Source of the DNA: Epinephelus fuscoguttatus
Taxonomy: Eukaryota; Chordata; Actinopteri; Perciformes; Serranidae
Length of the DNA: 64,000 nt
Assembly (NCBI RefSeq): GCF_011397635.1
Contig: NC_064769.1
Coordinates: 15,827,207-15,891,206 of the forward strand
Reading direction: 5' to 3'
Shown piece by piece: positions 1 through 12,130 of the stretch. How positions within the stretch are numbered: the stretch's first letter is position 1; every line of letters starts with the position of its first letter. The translations under genes and the position numbers were made by a program. The notes beneath the pieces are model-generated. The model did no database searches, had not been told where the DNA came from, and was given only the letters and a program-made list of their open reading frames with translations.

Positions 1-694
1 TACCGCGGGGGGTCCGTGCGCACCCATGCCACCCCTCTGACACCAGGCTGCCATTGTGCTCCTGTCATGATCAATCATGTCCTCCAAAGACTGGCCTTGT
101 TCAGGAGGGAGGGGACCAATCACACGCCTCATTACCCAGGCTTGGTTACTCCTAAGCGGAGTAGTCCCAGGACACCTCAGCCTGTTGCTGTCTGGAGGGA
201 AAGAGGAAGGGAGCAAGTGTGTGTGAGTCAAGATGGCAGGAGAACGCCAAAACAGACTTTATAGTGAATATGCTTAAAAAGAGGACTGAGGAAAACTTGT
301 CACCTTTATTTATCTTGATGTTTTTGGATACATCTGCATCAGTTGCTGCTGGAGAGATGGGTCAACAAAGGTATAAGACCTGGAACATGAGGCCAGAATT
401 TCTGCAGGAATAAGTTGTTGGCCCAAAGAATACTTCTAGATACTAAAAATCCAACCACCGGCTGTAGATACTGTAGATAAAGGCCCACCCTCTGCGTCCC
501 CTGAGCAACCAGCCTCTAGTTTTCAACCATAGCAAGCGACTCTCATTGTTTTGAAATGGCTCCATCTGGCAAGGTTTCACTGACCAGGCCGACCGTGGCT
601 CGCTCCCCCAGCAGCTGGCTAAACTGCCCAACCGCTTTTCCGCTTGGCCCTCGGAGTAACCGACACTCTCTGGTGGCTTTGCCCCTCCGACTCA

Positions 695-696
<2 letters not shown>
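1..696. other. Upstream intergenic DNA, nothing recognised
   Basis: Read in all frames, this stretch has only short open frames without recognisable domains. No repeat family was identified. Confidence 0.5.

Positions 697-732
<36 letters not shown>
697..732 (+). repeat. (CA)n microsatellite
   Basis: Eighteen perfect CA units, probably length-polymorphic. Confidence 0.95.
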
Positions 733-734
<2 letters not shown>

Positions 735-2369
735 AACACATGAGGTTAACTGTCCCCCGGCCTGCCAGTCCTTGGGTCAGCTGGCTTGAGTCGAAGAAGG
801 GGAGGGAGATATGCTGGAGGGGTGGTGTGGGCTGGAGTGGGTGACACCATTTAGCCCTTTGTTATCCACCCAGGAGAGCTGGAGAAATGGTTCAGTATGT
901 GTACTGTAAGAAAATATATTTGGAAATCTAAAGACAAGGACAAAACAGGCAACCGCTCTAAGCTGTTATTCCCTGTGATTTATCACACGTCTTATCATTA
1001 TGGGCTTAACTCAACAGCTGGCCCTTAAGAGTCCAACGCAGGTTCCATTATTTGTGCACGAGGGTCTACTCCAGGCTAAAAAGGGCTGCCACCTCTGCCC
1101 AGCATCAGCCCCTTTGAATATTGATATGCTAATGATGAACAACACAGGGAACAAAGCGTGACTGCTACCACTGGAGACCGATACAATGGCCCCTCAGTCA
1201 GGCCTTGACACTTTTACCACCCAACATGTGTCCCCAGTTTCACGCTCAGACAATAAAGGCCAACAACTGTCCATCCATTTATAGGGGGGGATGCTGTTAC
1301 TCAGTTCCGACGCACTGTCTGGGGGAGCCGAGTGGTTATGTTGTCTTTTAGCCGTCTTTGTCCGTGGTGGGAAGTATCAGCTTTTTGGAGCAGTGATAAG
1401 CCACCCCAGAGGCAGACATAATGCCCGGGAGGTCAGAGTTCAAACCTTTCAGGCAGAGCTGAGGCTTGACCTAACTTGTCATTACAGATGTTGGCCTACT
1501 GTGGGGTCTATGTGGTTTGCAGGTGGTATATTTTGGTTGAAATACTTAATAGAGAAAATAAAGATTGCTAAAGAGCTTAGCAGTGATATGAGCTTTACAT
1601 CTATGGGCTGGTTTAAAGTAAGTTATGTAGATCTAATCAGCTTTGGAAGGCTTGACAGGATATTTATTTTTACTGTGCACAGGGACATGTTTTGATCAAA
1701 AAGAGGCATCTGTGTGGCCAAGAATTTTGGTCAAGGGTTTGTGGGAGGCAATTTAATAGAATCAAATATATCAAAATTTCTTTATTATTCTTATCTTCAT
1801 TATTTAAATTTGCTTTATTTACCTATTTAGCTTGTATTGTGCTGTTGTTAAGGATAGCTAATGTACTTACATAGGGGTCAAAAAGCTAAGCTTATGACCT
1901 ATTTATTTTCTATGGGAATTTGGGTTTATATTCTCCAATTGTTAAAAAAAAGTCAGAATCCACCATTTCTATTTAGTATTTTCTCCAAAGAATTGTATTC
2001 TTGTCCTGTGTGAATAAGTCAATAGGTCTTTGAAACCAGGCTTTGGGAGAAAAGATTTAAATCTATTTTAACAGTTAAATCAATAGAATATGACTATTGA
2101 AATAAACCCTGGCTCTGATGTTGCAGTCTGCACTTTAACTAGAATGTTTTATTTCACAAAAGATTGTGTTCAGGACCACTAGAAATCCTTACAGTTGGTG
2201 AGCATATATAATTATCGTACTAATAATTGAAATGTTCATTTTATGGTCTAACAGCATCTCAGATGAACAGTAATACAATCCACAGTTTAGGAGACCTTTC
2301 TTTGTCAAAGCTGGAAAAGCATCTGTGTCACCAGTAATACTGATGATGGTCACTGAGCCAGCACTGACC
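733..2369. other. Intergenic DNA with weak tRNA-like promoter boxes
   Basis: There is no gene. Around 960-1240 the sequence is balanced in composition and repeat-free, possibly a regulatory block. GAGCCGAGTGGTTATG (1325-1340) resembles a Pol III A box and GAGTTCAAACC (1436-1446) a B box. The roughly 95-bp spacing and lack of a cloverleaf argue against a tRNA; a tRNA-derived SINE head is possible. The rest is AT-rich and unassigned. Confidence 0.35.
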
Positions 2370-2413
2370 AAAAAAAAAAAAAAAAAAATTATTATTATGT
2401 TTCACAACTCGTA

Positions 2414-2446
<33 letters not shown>

Positions 2447-2454
2447 TACTACTA
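2370..2454 (+). repeat. Poly(A) tract and (CTA)n trinucleotide repeat
   Basis: A 19-base A run (2370-2388) is followed by an AT-rich spacer and an interrupted CTA repeat (2414-2454). An AAT-rich tail follows to about 2472. Confidence 0.9.
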
Positions 2455-2472
2455 ATAAAAATAATAATAATG

Positions 2473-4013
2473 CAGTGTAAAATTATTGGTAGTTTTCATA
2501 AAAGACAATGCATTAATTTAATAAAGGAATTTTGTAAAACATATGTATTAATTTGACTAATTAATGTAATATTTTTTACCTAAATCCACATATCCACATG
2601 CCAGAGAGAGACAAAGGACAAAATTTAAAATAAATCCCTCCCCCCCCAAAAAAAATTAAGACTTGAAACTTACTAATATAATTCTGTAGATTTTTATTCA
2701 TGTATGTCAATACCTTTAAAAGGCCTGACAAAAATCTGCTAGTATGACAAAAAATACTTCATCATTTGAATGGGACATCATGCCTCAATTTAATGTTGTG
2801 TTTGGATTTTTAAGGAGGTCATGTGGCAGTGAGTGCTTATAATTGAACTCTAATTGAAATCTCTGTCCCACCCCTTTCTCCCTCTAATGAACCCTCCCAG
2901 ACACAGAGTGAGCTAGACTCCCAATCTGGACCAGCACAATGAGATGAGCAGATGAACTATAGAGTCCTCTCTGCAGTATGAAACAGCCCCAAGTCCAAGT
3001 GATTTTAACCCCCCCTCTTACATCCACCATTACTCCTACCCCACCTTTTTTTTCCAACTCTTACTTTGTATCCACTTTCTAAATTCTCCACAGTCCCTCA
3101 CTGATGTATCCCTTTCTCTCGCCATCAGCAGGTGGAAGGTCGAGCGAGGGACACTGATTAGCGACTGTACAAGGCAACAGTCCCCTCAAATGATGGATGT
3201 AATCATTCTGCTGCAAAATGAATGTATTTAATATGAGTAATTTATTTGCTGATTAATCATTCTCCGTGTCAGAGCGCACCAGACAACCAGCCTGCCATTA
3301 GTATCACAGGGTCAGCTGTTTAAAAGCTAGCATTTATCATGGTGTCGCTATTAGATGCCATTATTGCTGAGCTGGTTGGGATTCGGTAAATTAGAAAACT
3401 GTTTATTGGGAACTGCGTGGAAGTCACATCCTGAGGTGACATGCCAACATTTTGTCATTATTTGTTTAATATTTTACTGACAATACCATGCAGTAATATT
3501 GTTTAAAGTAATAAGAACATACATTTCCATGATTCTTACACACATTTTGAATGTTATCAGCCCATTAAATGGCTGTTATTAGTGGTTAGCCTCATACAAC
3601 ATATGGGTTTGAAGGGGACTGCTACACCTACTACTAGGTTCAGAGGGCCATAATTAGCCCATTAAATGGTGATTAGGTGCCAAAACTATGTGGATAAGTT
3701 TAGAAAAAGATCATGGATTTGGGTTAAAATTAAAGTGTTTGCTACGTTACATAATGTAACATAACGGAAGTTAAGTGGGTCCTAGCTGAAAACCTTGTGT
3801 TTGTTTATTTGTTGTCTTTTTATACTATCTCACATGACTTTCTCCTTTGCTCCAGTCATAGAGGTTGCTGCCTAACAATAAACGTGTTTGTATGTATACT
3901 CCCGATGACATCTGATTTAGGCCATTTAATGTACTGGGTGGATTTAAAGGGCCTTCTGAACTCATTAGTAGGTATAACAGATCCCTTCTTACCCATATGT
4001 ATGAGACTGATAA
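2473..4013. other. Intergenic DNA with a candidate conserved regulatory block
   Basis: No coding sequence. The part at 3100-3460 is repeat-free and rich in homeodomain-type sites, including the palindrome TGATTAATCA (3250-3259). It looks like a developmental enhancer. The flanks are AT-rich and unassigned. Confidence 0.35.
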
Positions 4014-4020
4014 CCACTGA

Positions 4021-4782
4021 GCCTGTTCACACCTGGTAGTAACATGCTTCTTGGGTGATATGATCATAAGTAGACAGCTCTAAGTCTGTCTTTTCACACC
4101 TGGCTTTTGAATGTGTCTCTAAATACGTCTCAAGTGACCACTTGCGATTAGATCTCACTTCCCCACTCTATATGCAAATAAACACGGACATCATTTACAT
4201 TTCCAAAGACTAAATGCATTGTTGTTTTTAAACCAGCAGGAAGTTTGTCATGCTATATACACACTTAGACACACTGTACATATCGGGACAGCTGGTTAGA
4301 GTCCACCCACCCACACACAGTGACAAGGCTAACTATAAGCATAACATGGATAACTTTTATTAATGGGATAAGATATGTAGCCGAGCTGTTTTGATGTCTG
4401 TGTGAGTTGGAACCATTTAACGGCCGTCGCTGCTGCGTTAGCTTGTGCTACTTTTGCAGACATTGAACTGACCACTTGCCAGGAGGAAAGGGGCTCTAAG
4501 GACGGTCCTTCAGTGCTGCATGGGCAGCAACAGAAAGCCGGGAGTCAGATAAGCAAGGATGTCAGCTAATTATGTGGTCCTTCAGTGTGGCCTAGGCCAC
4601 ATTAGCATACACACTGCCGAAAGAATGTGGCCATATGTGGCCCAGACCAACTCTGAATGTAGTCTGAGGCATCTGATCTTAAGACACATTGAGGATGCAT
4701 TATTTGCATTCAGACCTGTACTTATAGCTGTCCACATGTGATTTGATCACCTAGGACACATGCTAATACCAAGTGTAAACAG
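4021..4782. mobile_element. Complete non-autonomous DNA transposon (MITE) with TSD
   Basis: The left end (from CTGTTCACACCTGG) and right end (to CCAAGTGTAAACAG) are imperfect inverted repeats whose similarity extends about 60 bp inward. A 7-bp direct repeat, CCACTGA, flanks the element (4014-4020 and 4783-4789). There is no transposase frame, so it is non-autonomous. The TSD length is closest to the 8 bp of hAT elements if one base has mutated. The family assignment is by resemblance only. Confidence 0.75.
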
Positions 4783-4789
4783 CCACTGA

Positions 4790-7700
4790 TAATACACATT
4801 AAATCGAGTGATAACATTGGTATGGGTGGTTGTTTTGAAGTTGAGCAGTTGCAACATGATGTACTTTGTTCTCAGTCACTCTATCAGGAATAATCATGTG
4901 CTTAGGAGATCAGTTCTCAATTGTCTTAGACTAACAGGTTTATAGCTCAAGATGGATGTTTATGTACCCGGTGGTTGCGGTGGGCATGTGTTTTTTTTTG
5001 CCTTTCTTTTACATTGAAGGGAGGGGGGGGGGGCGTGGGTGGGGGTCTAAACATTACGGATAAGAGGCGGCCCGGCACACGCCTGCCTGACGGTCGGTAA
5101 TCCCACAGTCTCAGACTCATGACCCACTTTCTTGGAGGAGCGTGATGGAGCAGCGGCCTCTTACCCAGGAGGAGCCTCCAGACGCAGGGTGGTGGGGTGG
5201 AGGGACCCCTCCCTACTCTGTCAAGACAAAGGAAAAGACAGACTCTTGTGAAGACTCCTGCGAGCCAAATAAGAGGTTCAGGAACACTAATACCTTAACC
5301 TGATGCTCTTATCATTCTATCTGATAAATAATTCAGAGGACGTGCCACTTTGGGCTCAGTGCAAAATATCCATCAGTTGGAGGCCTGTTTTATTTTTGAT
5401 TGCACCTGTTGTTGTGCTTGAGATTCTTCACAGATACTGCGGTATTCTAGCAAACATTTGATGGACGAAAATGCCATTTTACGCAGACGATATTCTGTCT
5501 TACTACAAGATTTAAAATTGAGTCTGTTGAACAAAGGGGCACATATGCCTGCTTTTTAACCTTGGCCTTCATGACAGATGCACCATGATTCTTCTTGGGA
5601 TGCTTCTTCACACTGGATGCTCTCGTCAAATGCAATGACTCTGATTTTGTTTCCTAAAACAGGAAACTGTGAGACCAATAATATTAAGCAATCTGAGCCA
5701 TTTCCTAATTAAACAACTGAATTAAGCAGAGATCATCCGCTAATACAAAGGAAATGAAAAGAACAGCTTCTTCATTATTTGTCTTATCCCTTGAAAACAT
5801 ACTGACCGACATCATGGCACGAGCCACTGGCAAATAGGTCAACAAATGATGCATTGATGTATTAGATCATATCACCATGATGCATCTTATTCTTTTATTA
5901 ACCACCACCTGCCCCTCCTCTTCCATATTTTGTTGTTGAAAACATCTCCCCACGCACGCCACAATACGCGCCGCTCTTACTTCTCTCTTTATCTTAATCC
6001 CTGGCAGACTTTAAGTGTCTGGCATCGGGGCAAAATCCCAAACCGGAGAGGAGCGTGTTTGGAGACCTAATCCCCTTACCCATAGACTCGAGTTGCCCTA
6101 AATTCACCTCTCTCAAAGTAGGCCAAGAACAAGGAGCCACAACAGAGAGGCAAGCGGCTTCACGAGGGCTCAGTGTTATCACACTGCCAGACAGACAGAC
6201 AAGAGTGACACACACGTTGGCATGTGTGTACACACAGACAGACGCATGGACAGATGATGTATAAGCTGGTATACGGTACAGTATAGACAAGCTGGCATAC
6301 AGACAAAGATGCTAACCTGAAATCATACAAACACTTGCTTCCATTTTTTCTCCACAGTGCTGAGATACACCTCCTGGTTGTCTCCTGCAGCACCTGACTT
6401 TAGCCATAGCCTTCTTTCTTATTCCTCTGCAGCCACTTTTTAATGTTTGGCTCAGCCACTGGAAGAGTAACCAGACCAGTACCTCTCCAGTGTGTTTATT
6501 CTCTGTTTTCTGATTAGATAATAACTTTCTTTGAGTGTACAGCGGCTTAATGGGAGATAACACCCTGTTTTGGGAATAGCAGGAGGGGCTGAGTGTAAGC
6601 TGTGACCACAAATCAATAATTTTCTAAATCACACCTCCATATGCTGCTCCTGTGGAGGAAGACGTGAAACACCAACTTTAAAAGGCTTGAAATGAAGGTG
6701 TTACATGTCGCCAACTCCATGGAAACTCACGTTGACAGTGACTAAAGATATGTCAGCCTGGAACATTATGAAGATGAAGTAATTCGTCATGTAAACGTGT
6801 ATAGAATGCTCCCCTCAGTGCGAGAAGTACACCGAAAGTGATTCCTCCCTTTAAAAGACTGTATTTGAAACCTTACTAAACATGTTTAACTTTCTTAGAC
6901 CAATCATTTCGACATAAAGACTTGCAAATTAGTGCGTATGGCAACTTCTAAATCAATGGTTTAGCAAGGAGAGCACAAAAACTAAATAATTTTAGGTGTT
7001 AATATATAGTGACAGTAGTGGTATAGTGACAAAACAGTTTTAATATACGTGCATGTGACTATTAAGATTTCCTTCATTCACAATTTAATTCCATTCTACA
7101 ATTTTCTTTCTGTCTGTGTGCTTTTAATGCTCTCTATAATCTTCACCTTAACAATTTGCCTTCTTGAGTTATCTAATGTCAAAGAGGACTAAACAACACT
7201 GCCACCCTTTGGTCAGGAGGAGAAAACCCACCCATTCGTGTTGAGTTCCCAGTAGATGGTTACAGGATTTGCTTGAACTCACACGTCTGCATAACATTAT
7301 GGAAAACTGAGACAAACCAGAGTCAACAAAGCTACGTTTCTGTGCTGAAGGGATTGTTGGAGGCTGAAGCATTGTCTTGGGGATTGCTGCAAGATAACAG
7401 GCATTCAAAGAGCTTTAAGGATAGAGCTGAGAGACTTGAGCTCTGGTTGGATTCTCAGATTTAAAGGCTCATCCTTTGCTTTCCCCCCCTTCCCCGTTCT
7501 ACCTCGCTTCTCTCCAAGCTCCCATGCAAGCTGAGTTCTGGAGTAGATTAGGTCTGATTTTCCCATTATGAAAATTGTTTTTCTCGCCCCCAGCCCCCTG
7601 TAGTCGCTTGGTTTTGTTGAGAGATTGCTTGATCATTAGGACCAGACTGCACGTAAAATAGCCAGGTTTTAGTGTGGTGTATTAAAACAGGCCACAAAGG

Positions 7701-8962
7701 TTTTTTGTTCTGCTTTCAGAAATTAAAAAGCCCATATGTTTGATAGGTAATCGTGATGCTGAGAGAAACGATGTTGTAAGGGAAAACATGCTATTGTAAT
7801 GGATTCATCAGGCATTCACCGGGTACTCTTCCACCTACAGTTCCTATTATCCAGTTACTTTAATCTACTGCTGTTGCTGTTATATATCTGACTATGATAT
7901 TAAATATTATTTTTTTTTTGATAATGTCTTGTTTCTAACCTTGGATGAGTGTGATAATTAAGATGATAGTCCTGATATATAAACAGCAAATCAAGCACGC
8001 GAGTACACTTATATCTAGTCTTCTACTCTATTTAATTCTCCAAAACTACCAGAAGTTGACGACATGAGTGTATGGTTTTGCAAATGTTAAATTAAATGAC
8101 ATTAAATTACATTAAATTGAACTGAATTGAATTAAATTAAAATAAAATTCAATAAATAATAAAATAAAATGAATAAATAATTTTAATATAAAGTTAAAAG
8201 GTTTACGTACATGTCTTAAGAAGCCTGTAAATCCCACTGATTAAATCAGCGAGGGCACAGATTGACTGTAATCATCAGACTGCCTCACATGAGAGGTCAA
8301 GTGGTTTAAAACAGGCTTAATCTATACATACATATATACCATATGATAAACCCAAGATTTACATATTTAGCAGTCTGCACAGAGAGGCACATTTTACACC
8401 TCCTGTCTGAAATAAGCTGTATTTGGAAGTTTGGGGCAGACAGAAACACATGGTGTAGGTGTTGTTTTAACAGCATGCAGCCATAAAGTGTTGCTCCTTG
8501 TTTACAATCAGCTTTCATATTATTTTATTTCTGTCTTGGTGGAAACTTTATTTCTGTTTATCTCACATTATGGGGACTTTCTGGTGTTTACAGTAGTTAC
8601 AGCTCCAGTGTTTGCTTCATATGTTTATTGTTTTAACAATAAAATCCTTTTCTGATTGGTATGCTACTTTACTTTTACTTTTTAAAATATAACCTTCATT
8701 TCCTGACCAACTGTGTTGCCCCAAAATCCTAATTTAAGTCATTTAACATTGTTAACTAGTTTAAATCTCAGAAACCTGTGGGACTGCCAGCAGTCTCACC
8801 CGACATCACTTTCCTCCAGTGTTAAACCATGTCAGGCTAGCTTGTAGGGAAAGGGGCTAAGCAACACTCCAAAGTTGGGCTAAATTTTGGCAAGGGCAAA
8901 ACTGGCATGGCCATTTTCACCGGGGTCCCTTGACTTCTCACCTCAAGATATCTGAATGTACA
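4790..8962. other. Intergenic DNA, mostly unassigned
   Basis: There is no gene. A G-rich run lies near 5021-5036. Around 5990-6180 the sequence is low in repeats and contains CTAATCCCCTTA with an Otx-type TAATCC core. An AT-only low-complexity patch (ATTAAATT and AATAAA units) occupies about 8090-8190. Other parts show nothing recognisable. Confidence 0.4.
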
Positions 8963-9004
8963 CAGTTACGGGCCTGCCATACACATATGGCAGGCCCGTA
9001 ACTG
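8963..9004. repeat. Perfect 19-bp inverted repeat (hairpin)
   Basis: CAGTTACGGGCCTGCCATA (8963-8981) and its exact reverse complement (8986-9004) are separated by only CACA. The stem is G+C-rich, in contrast to its AT-rich surroundings. It could form a cruciform or an RNA hairpin, but is shorter than a normal microRNA precursor and no T-run follows. Confidence 0.9.
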
Positions 9005-9581
9005 CCTGACAAAAATCTTCTCTGGGAAAAATTCCTACAACAAGTTGATTCAGCAGCCCATTATGAGCCAACATATATAAAAGGATTTTTTCCCCATCTG
9101 GTGTAACATAGTGCAACAAGTGGAATCACATATGTTGATGTGATGCAGATGATGCACACTTGAGCTTGTGCAATGCATACTTTTTTTTATACCTTTTAAA
9201 TGATACAGCAGAAATTGGGAACTGGTTTTTACCTTTTTATTTTATTTTTCAATCTTTCACTGAATTCCACACTGTCATGTGAGTGACCTCCTCACATATT
9301 GTAGCGACTACTATCAATAAAAAAAGTGGCTGAGTCTGGCTCTTAACTGCGACCCGTTGAAAGAAATCCATCTCAGAGTCCAATGTTGCGTTTTTATGAT
9401 CATTTATTAAACAAACAACTGATGAACTAAAGCAAAATGAACAAAACAACTAAAGGGACACCCAGTGCTACCGACCATATAACGGGAGCTTTATAACTTT
9501 ATTACATTTGTAGCCCTCTGATCCTTCTATGAAAAAGTTATAATGCAATGACCAAAATATAAAGTATATTGTTTGTAATTT

Positions 9582-10500
9582 CATTTCATTTTATTTATTG
9601 TATTTATAAGGACAACACACGTCAATCAACATTTCTGTAAATGTGCCACTGTTAGCCAACTTGCTAATTTTCAACCGCAGTCCTTTGGCAAGATGTTTTG
9701 AAATCAATGAAAGGATAAAATTCACAGGACAAATTCACAGGTCAGAGACAGCATAAAGACAGCATTAACTACAGCGAACAGAAATTCTTAAGATAGAACA
9801 GAAGCCATGCAAAGCAACAAGCAATGGCAGAGCATCAATATAATACAATAAGGCAACAACAACAAACAGCATGTTAGCACAAACACACAGCTTAGCATTA
9901 CATGCAGACATGCAGAGCAGCAATAGAACGTAAACACAGATAAAATACAATAGTCATTGTGCAGGTCTTAATATAATGTTAAAAGATGCAGGTACAGGAA
10001 AGCAACATGGTCACATGCACTAACACACAAGCCATGTGACAGAAAGTTAGCCATGCTGTTAATAAAACAGATATTGCATACATACCCATGCACAGTTGGA
10101 AATGTTCACATGTCTGATTGTCCAAAAACAGGTATTAAGCCTGCGTGTGAGGGAGTGATAGGTGTTAGAGTTTCTTATCTCAGATGGGAGAGTGTTTCAT
10201 AGTTTAGACACTCTGAAAAGGAAAGCATGATTGGCTGAAGGAGCTGGACGTGTAAGTGATTACACAGTCCCCCTCAGTGCTGACCTTGTGGATCTGCTGT
10301 TTGAGTTTTTCTGTTTAACAAAAGTCCTGAGTGGTGGAGGAGCCTTGTCATGAAATATACGTACATCTGAGAATCTGACTATACTATTTTAACTGCATGT
10401 TTTACATCATGTATTTTATGTGTTTTGTCCTTTTTGTGGACCCCAGAAAGATAAGCGTTCACCAAGGCGACAGCTAATGGGGATCCAGTAAACAAACAAA
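9582..10500 (+). mobile_element. Degenerate non-LTR retroelement copy
   Basis: It starts with TATTTATAAGGACAACACACGT-like sequence and ends in GCTAATGGGGATCCAGTAAAC followed by an AAAC-type tail (to about 10502). A related terminal segment (ATCCCCATTAGCT) occurs inverted at 53240-53340. There is no intact reverse-transcriptase frame. The family resemblance is to abundant teleost repeats, recalled by eye. Confidence 0.5.
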
Positions 10501-10689
10501 CAAGCAGTATTTTCAGGGGAAGTAGACTACCAACATAATCTTGCCGGGAAACTGGAATCATTACCAAAATGTGAGCGGACCATCTGGGGAACAGTTTTAA
10601 AGGGATTGGGGAACAATTATTTTCAGAAAGAATACACCAAGACATTGTTGTTCTCACTGGCTAAAGTCGAGCAAACAAACTTTTAAAAA

Positions 10690-11040
10690 TCCCATTAGTG
10701 TTTAAACAGAATCCTCCTCATCGTTTTCCACCTACATGTTCCCAGCAGACACATAATTGTTTCACGAGATACATATTTTGGCTCTTTTCTAGCTGATAAT
10801 ATGAACATTGTTAATAGGCAAGTTACCCTCTAATTAGTGCACCTGTTCTTGTTAAAGCTGTCTTTAATATGTTTTCATTTTCAACGGGTGGTCATCATTA
10901 AAAACGCCACACCTGTAGTTTGTCTTCGTGGTTGTGTTGGTGCCGTGTTACTGGTGTAATGAGTGCTCATGCAGTTGGAGCTGTAATAAGCATGTTTCCA
11001 CCTCTGGATTATTTGCATCACCAGGGTGAGGATTGTTTTA
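10690..11040. promoter_or_regulatory. Candidate conserved enhancer
   Basis: This is repeat-free sequence with dense developmental transcription-factor motifs. They are CTAATTAG (10830-10837), the E-box CACCTG (10840-10845), the Otx/Pitx core GGATTA (11006-11011) and the POU octamer ATTTGCAT (11011-11018) overlapping it. No coding potential. Enhancer function is inferred from motif density only. Confidence 0.35.
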
Positions 11041-11369
11041 GAGAAGAATCAAATGAGTAGCTGGCACATACAAATACCCTGCTCCTGAAGACCACCTGTG
11101 GCTTCGTCACACAACTGCTGCCACAAATGCTTATACATCAACCAAATGTCTCATGATCCTAAAAATTTAATAATTATTCAGAAAGGAAGTCTGTATCTGT
11201 GCACCTGCACATTTTCAGGTTGTGGATCAAAAATAAGTAACACCTGTTTCTAATGTTTCTTGTTGGTGAGGAATCTAGAAAATGCATTCCTGACTCAAGT
11301 CCAGCTCTCAAACTGGGCCGGATTGATGGGCACAAATATGCAAAGGGCTCCACCACATCTCTTGCATAG

Positions 11370-11580
11370 GGTTTTGTGTCATTTTGCAGTCATTTTGGTG
11401 CCTTGTGGGTAATATTGTGTCTTATTGTGATCATTTTTGTGTCTCTCTTGGATAATTTCCAGTCTTTTTTTTTGGTCGTTTGTGTCTCCTTGCGGTTGTT
11501 TTGCCCATTTGTTGCAGTTTCTTTGCATCTTTTTTGTTTTTCAAGCCGCTTTGTTGTCATTTTGAGTCTCTTCCTCATCT
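11370..11580 (+). repeat. Degenerate TTTTGTGTCTC minisatellite
   Basis: Roughly 20-25-bp units share a core like TTTTGTGTCTCYTTG, with substitutions such as TCATTTTGCAG and GGTCGTTTGTGTC. The open frames in it are low-complexity and not genes. Confidence 0.6.
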
Positions 11581-11781
11581 GTGCGTGTTAATTTGAGTGA
11601 CATATTGCAGGTGAAGCAGTGGCGTAAAGTAGTTAGGAGGCAGATTTTGCTTTGAAACAGCTACCGGACATTTTATTGTATTGTCACATGATCAAATACA
11701 GACTTGACGTTGGACAGCATCAACATACATAGTACCAATCATCACTACAAATCTGTACATGACAAAAACCGAATAAAATAA

Positions 11782-11782
<1 letters not shown>

Positions 11783-11844
<62 letters not shown>

Positions 11845-11845
11845 A

Positions 11846-11942
<97 letters not shown>
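11783..11942 (+). repeat. Compound microsatellite (ATCT)n(GT)n(AT)n
   Basis: About 60 bp of ATCT units, a short GT stretch, then nearly 80 bp of AT, ending in GTATGT. It is probably highly polymorphic and able to extrude cruciforms. Confidence 0.95.
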
Positions 11943-11984
11943 AGCAGATGACAGCAATTCTATTTTAATGTGTATTCTTTGGAC

Positions 11985-12130
11985 ACAGGCATATTTCTGA
12001 GATGGCAAGTTAAATCGCTCACAAGGGCCTGTTCTCAGCGGGCCCTCCAACCACTCTCTACCAGGCCCCCTACCCCATGGGCCCCAGTGCAACTGCACTG
12101 CCTGCACTGTCTATATTTACGCCCCTGAGG
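11985..12130 (-). repeat. Interspersed repeat, copy 1 (GGGGCC-rich fish repeat)
   Basis: The reverse complement begins near GGGGCGTAAATATAGACAGT and shares the ATATAGACAGTGCAGGCAGT core with 14586-14675. The family is not named. A related GGGCCC-rich segment lies at about 59830-60350. Confidence 0.6.

Noticed and set aside
1325..1446. tRNA gene at 1.3-1.45 kb
   Set aside because: A- and B-box-like words are too far apart, and no cloverleaf or CCA-compatible acceptor stem can be folded by eye.
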